This document shows, in pieces, positions 4,422 to 5,630 of a stretch of 5,630 nucleotides of DNA; position 1 is the first letter of the stretch; each line of letters opens with the position of its first letter. The stretch comes from Bacteroidales bacterium (GTDB lineage: Bacteria > Bacteroidota > Bacteroidia > Bacteroidales > WCHB1-69), in assembly GCA_017618435.1 (NCBI GenBank), contig JAFZUH010000142.1:1-5630 (forward strand). Reading direction: 5' to 3'. The notes beneath the pieces were generated by a model. The model was not told the origin of the DNA. It saw only the letters and a program-made list of their open reading frames with translations, and did no database searches. The translations under genes and the position numbers were made by a program.

Positions 4422-4595
4422 ATGAATAGAGCAAATAACAGCATATTAAACAATAGATACAACTTTGGTAGTATTGGCGGAATCGTACAGGCAAATAGGT
4501 CGGATATTGCTATGGATGATAACAAATTTGTGCCGATGCAATCGGCACAATTATCAGCGTTTAACAAATATAAAACCACGGTACAACAGATATGA
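4422..4595 (+). CDS. Small ORF, copy 2 of the KFVPxxxAQLSAFN module
   Basis: This 57-residue frame starts MNRANNSILNNRYNFGS and ends NKFVPMQSAQLSAFNKYKTT plus VQQI. Its TGA (4593-4595) overlaps the ATG of the complete glycosyltransferase (4592-4594) as ATGA, implying co-translation. The last 20 or so residues match the small ORF ending at 1848, which also immediately precedes a glycosyltransferase; the N-terminal parts differ. I see no membrane segment or signal peptide and do not recognise the family. Conserved protein sequence together with stop/start overlap in two places favours real translation, as a small protein, the tail of a truncated larger gene, or a coupling leader. Confidence 0.5.
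   Translation: MNRANNSILNNRYNFGSIGGIVQANRSDIAMDDNKFVPMQSAQLSAFNKYKTTVQQI
4523..4583 (+). repeat. 61-bp junction repeat, copy 2 (with hairpin 4530-4548)
   Basis: This is the partner of 1782-1842. At 4530-4548, GTGCCGA-TGCAA-TCGGCAC forms a perfect 7-bp stem with a five-base loop. Relative to copy 1 the loop has changed and one further A-T pair has formed. It ends about ten bases before the glycosyltransferase start, close enough to affect ribosome access. Confidence 0.75.
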
Positions 4596-5485
4596 ATGCA
4601 AATCCGCTTTTTTCGGTTATAATTCCGCATAAAAATCGTCCAAAAATGTTACAACGTTGTTTGGATTCCATTCCTCGCAGGGATGATGTGCAGATAATAG
4701 TGGTTGATGATAAAAGTGACCCGAAACAAGTGGATTTTAATAATTTTCCGGGGCAGAATGATAGCCATGTTGAAATATATTTTACCAAAAAAGGAAAAGG
4801 AGCAGGATATGCTCGTAATGTAGGATTGGAACATGCAAAAGGCAAGTGGGTGTTGTTTGCCGATTCTGACGATTGGTATTTAGATAATTTGTCAGAAATG
4901 ATGGACAAGTATGCAGATTTTGATTCTGATATGCTGATTTTTAGGCAAATGAGAGTAGATGCTGTTGGAGTAATAAAGCCTAATATATATGATGAAAAGT
5001 TTGATTATGCATTGAAAACAGGCAATATGGAAAAGATAATATATTCTTATTCTTGTCCATTTGCAAGATTCATACGTAAAGATGTAATTAATACTAATAG
5101 TATAAAATTTCAGCAAGTAAGGTATTCGAATGATGTTATGTTTTCTCTTAGGGTATCATTAGCAGCTAATAAAATAGAACTAATTGATAGGTGTTTATAT
5201 TGTGTTTACGAGAGCGAAAACTCATTAGCAAGAAACAATAAATGGGAAAACTATTATGTGAGAACAAAAGTTGCATTTGATGTATGCTCATACTTGAAGT
5301 CAATTGGGAATAAATATGATTATTATCCTATTTTATGGGCTTGGTATCATAAATTGCTGATGTCTAATAAAGCAGTTGCATTTTGTTTGTTCCCTAAATT
5401 ATGTTGTGTTATCGGTCTAAGACGGGTAACATCTTTAATTCGAGAAAGTTTAAAAAAGGATTATCCGAAATATTTTAACAAATAA
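4592..5485 (+). CDS. Family 2 glycosyltransferase (GT-A fold), complete
   Basis: The 297-residue protein has the expected family 2 order: FSVIIPHKNRPKMLQRCLDS (7-26), IIVVDDKSD (35-43), the GAGYARNVGLEHAKGKWVLF segment (70-89), then ADSDDW (90-95) whose D91/D93 form the DxD metal and nucleotide-sugar site. SND at 179-181 lies where the catalytic-base acidic residue is usually found. It should transfer a sugar from a nucleotide donor to a growing surface polysaccharide on the cytoplasmic side of the membrane; donor and acceptor cannot be read from sequence. A hydrophobic, basic C-terminal stretch (about 246-290) may aid membrane association. The start overlaps the small ORF's stop. The first codons match the truncated glycosyltransferase at 1851 but the catalytic domain is different, and the 3' half is visibly more AT-rich than the 5' end, hinting at a mosaic gene. 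Confidence 0.9.
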   Translation: MNANPLFSVIIPHKNRPKMLQRCLDSIPRRDDVQIIVVDDKSDPKQVDFNNFPGQNDSHVEIYFTKKGKGAGYARNVGLEHAKGKWVLFADSDDWYLDNLSEMMDKYADFDSDMLIFRQMRVDAVGVIKPNIYDEKFDYALKTGNMEKIIYSYSCPFARFIRKDVINTNSIKFQQVRYSNDVMFSLRVSLAANKIELIDRCLYCVYESENSLARNNKWENYYVRTKVAFDVCSYLKSIGNKYDYYPILWAWYHKLLMSNKAVAFCLFPKLCCVIGLRRVTSLIRESLKKDYPKYFNK

Positions 5486-5583
5486 TAATTAATGGACATC
5501 TCTAAAAATAGATAAAAATTTAACAATCAAACAATAAGGTCTTATTTTATTCGTTATATAATTGTAAGTCAAAAAGAAATACC
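5486..5583. other. AT-rich intergenic gap before the last gene
   Basis: These 98 bases are very AT-rich and contain no gene. TATAATTG at 5557-5564 is a partial match to the Bacteroides -7 element and could serve the gene at 5584. If that gene is a transposase, the left end of the insertion sequence should lie here, but its inverted repeat cannot be recognised without the right end. Confidence 0.4.
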
Positions 5584-5630
5584 ATGCAGAAATACAAAGA
5601 GACAGGATACAAAACATTGTTTGATGACGA
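5584..5630 (+). CDS. Start of a gene cut by the window edge, possibly an IS5-like transposase
   Basis: Only the first 15-16 codons are present, reading MQKYKETGYKTLFDDE. The combination of a short polar start and TLFDDE is reminiscent of the N-terminus of IS5-type transposases from Bacteroidetes, where a phrase like LTLFD precedes the helical DNA-binding region. This is recall from a very short match. An insertion sequence here would fit the rearranged nature of the window. Any other gene start is possible. Confidence 0.3.
   Translation, partial: MQKYKETGYKTLFDD

Noticed and set aside
1789..4548. Diversity-generating retroelement (variable loop between two similar repeats)
   Set aside because: Loop differences are not restricted to A positions and no reverse transcriptase is present in the window.

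Overview
The window looks like a piece of accessory chromosome from a Bacteroidales bacterium (Bacteroides/Prevotella-like). The reasons are the AT-rich DNA, mostly weak or absent Shine-Dalgarno sequences, one good TAnnTTTG promoter element, and the gene families present: COG2865-type AlbA_2/ATPase/winged-helix proteins with tandem-repeat linkers, a DUF1016 nuclease, and family 2 glycosyltransferases next to remnants of a sugar aminotransferase and a WbqC-like protein. Every supportable gene is on the + strand. The genus is inference.

Layout. Bases 1-339 hold no gene, only palindromes (including a terminator-like one) and a probable promoter. Bases 340-565 are a chimeric remnant: the head of an AlbA_2 gene joined out of frame to the tail of a DegT/DnrJ/EryC1-type sugar aminotransferase. 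A decayed stretch (567-656) leads to an intact DUF1016/YhcG-type PD-(D/E)XK nuclease gene (669-1667). Next come a small ORF with a hairpin (1747-1848), a truncated glycosyltransferase (1848-2039), a WbqC-start-like scrap, and a second AlbA head/aminotransferase tail chimera (2103-2307). The intact 505-residue COG2865-like gene (2304-3821) overlaps the aminotransferase tail by ATGA at its start. It also overlaps a WbqC-like start codon by ATGA at its end. A 171-residue internally deleted relative follows (3885-4400), then a second small ORF with the same hairpin module (4422-4595), an apparently complete glycosyltransferase (4592-5485), and the first 16 codons of a further gene, possibly a transposase (5584 onward).

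Reading. The window looks like a mosaic built by repeated recombination in a surface-polysaccharide locus. Short blocks recur in near-identical copies: 149 bp with 3 mismatches, 120 bp with 4 mismatches, and a 61-bp hairpin module with 7 mismatches. Each block spans a gene junction, so one gene's end is repeatedly joined to another gene's start. The AlbA_2 head occurs three times, twice as a stump and once in a shortened but open gene. The two surviving COG2865-type proteins carry in-frame 12-bp tandem repeats between their N-terminal part and their winged helix (seven NVAQ units and four TTEK units). The most interesting possibility is that COG2865 genes act as modular operon passengers or regulators that slot between polysaccharide genes at ATGA overlaps and leave homologous heads behind as recombination sites. 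The repeats and overlaps are seen directly; the mechanism is inference.
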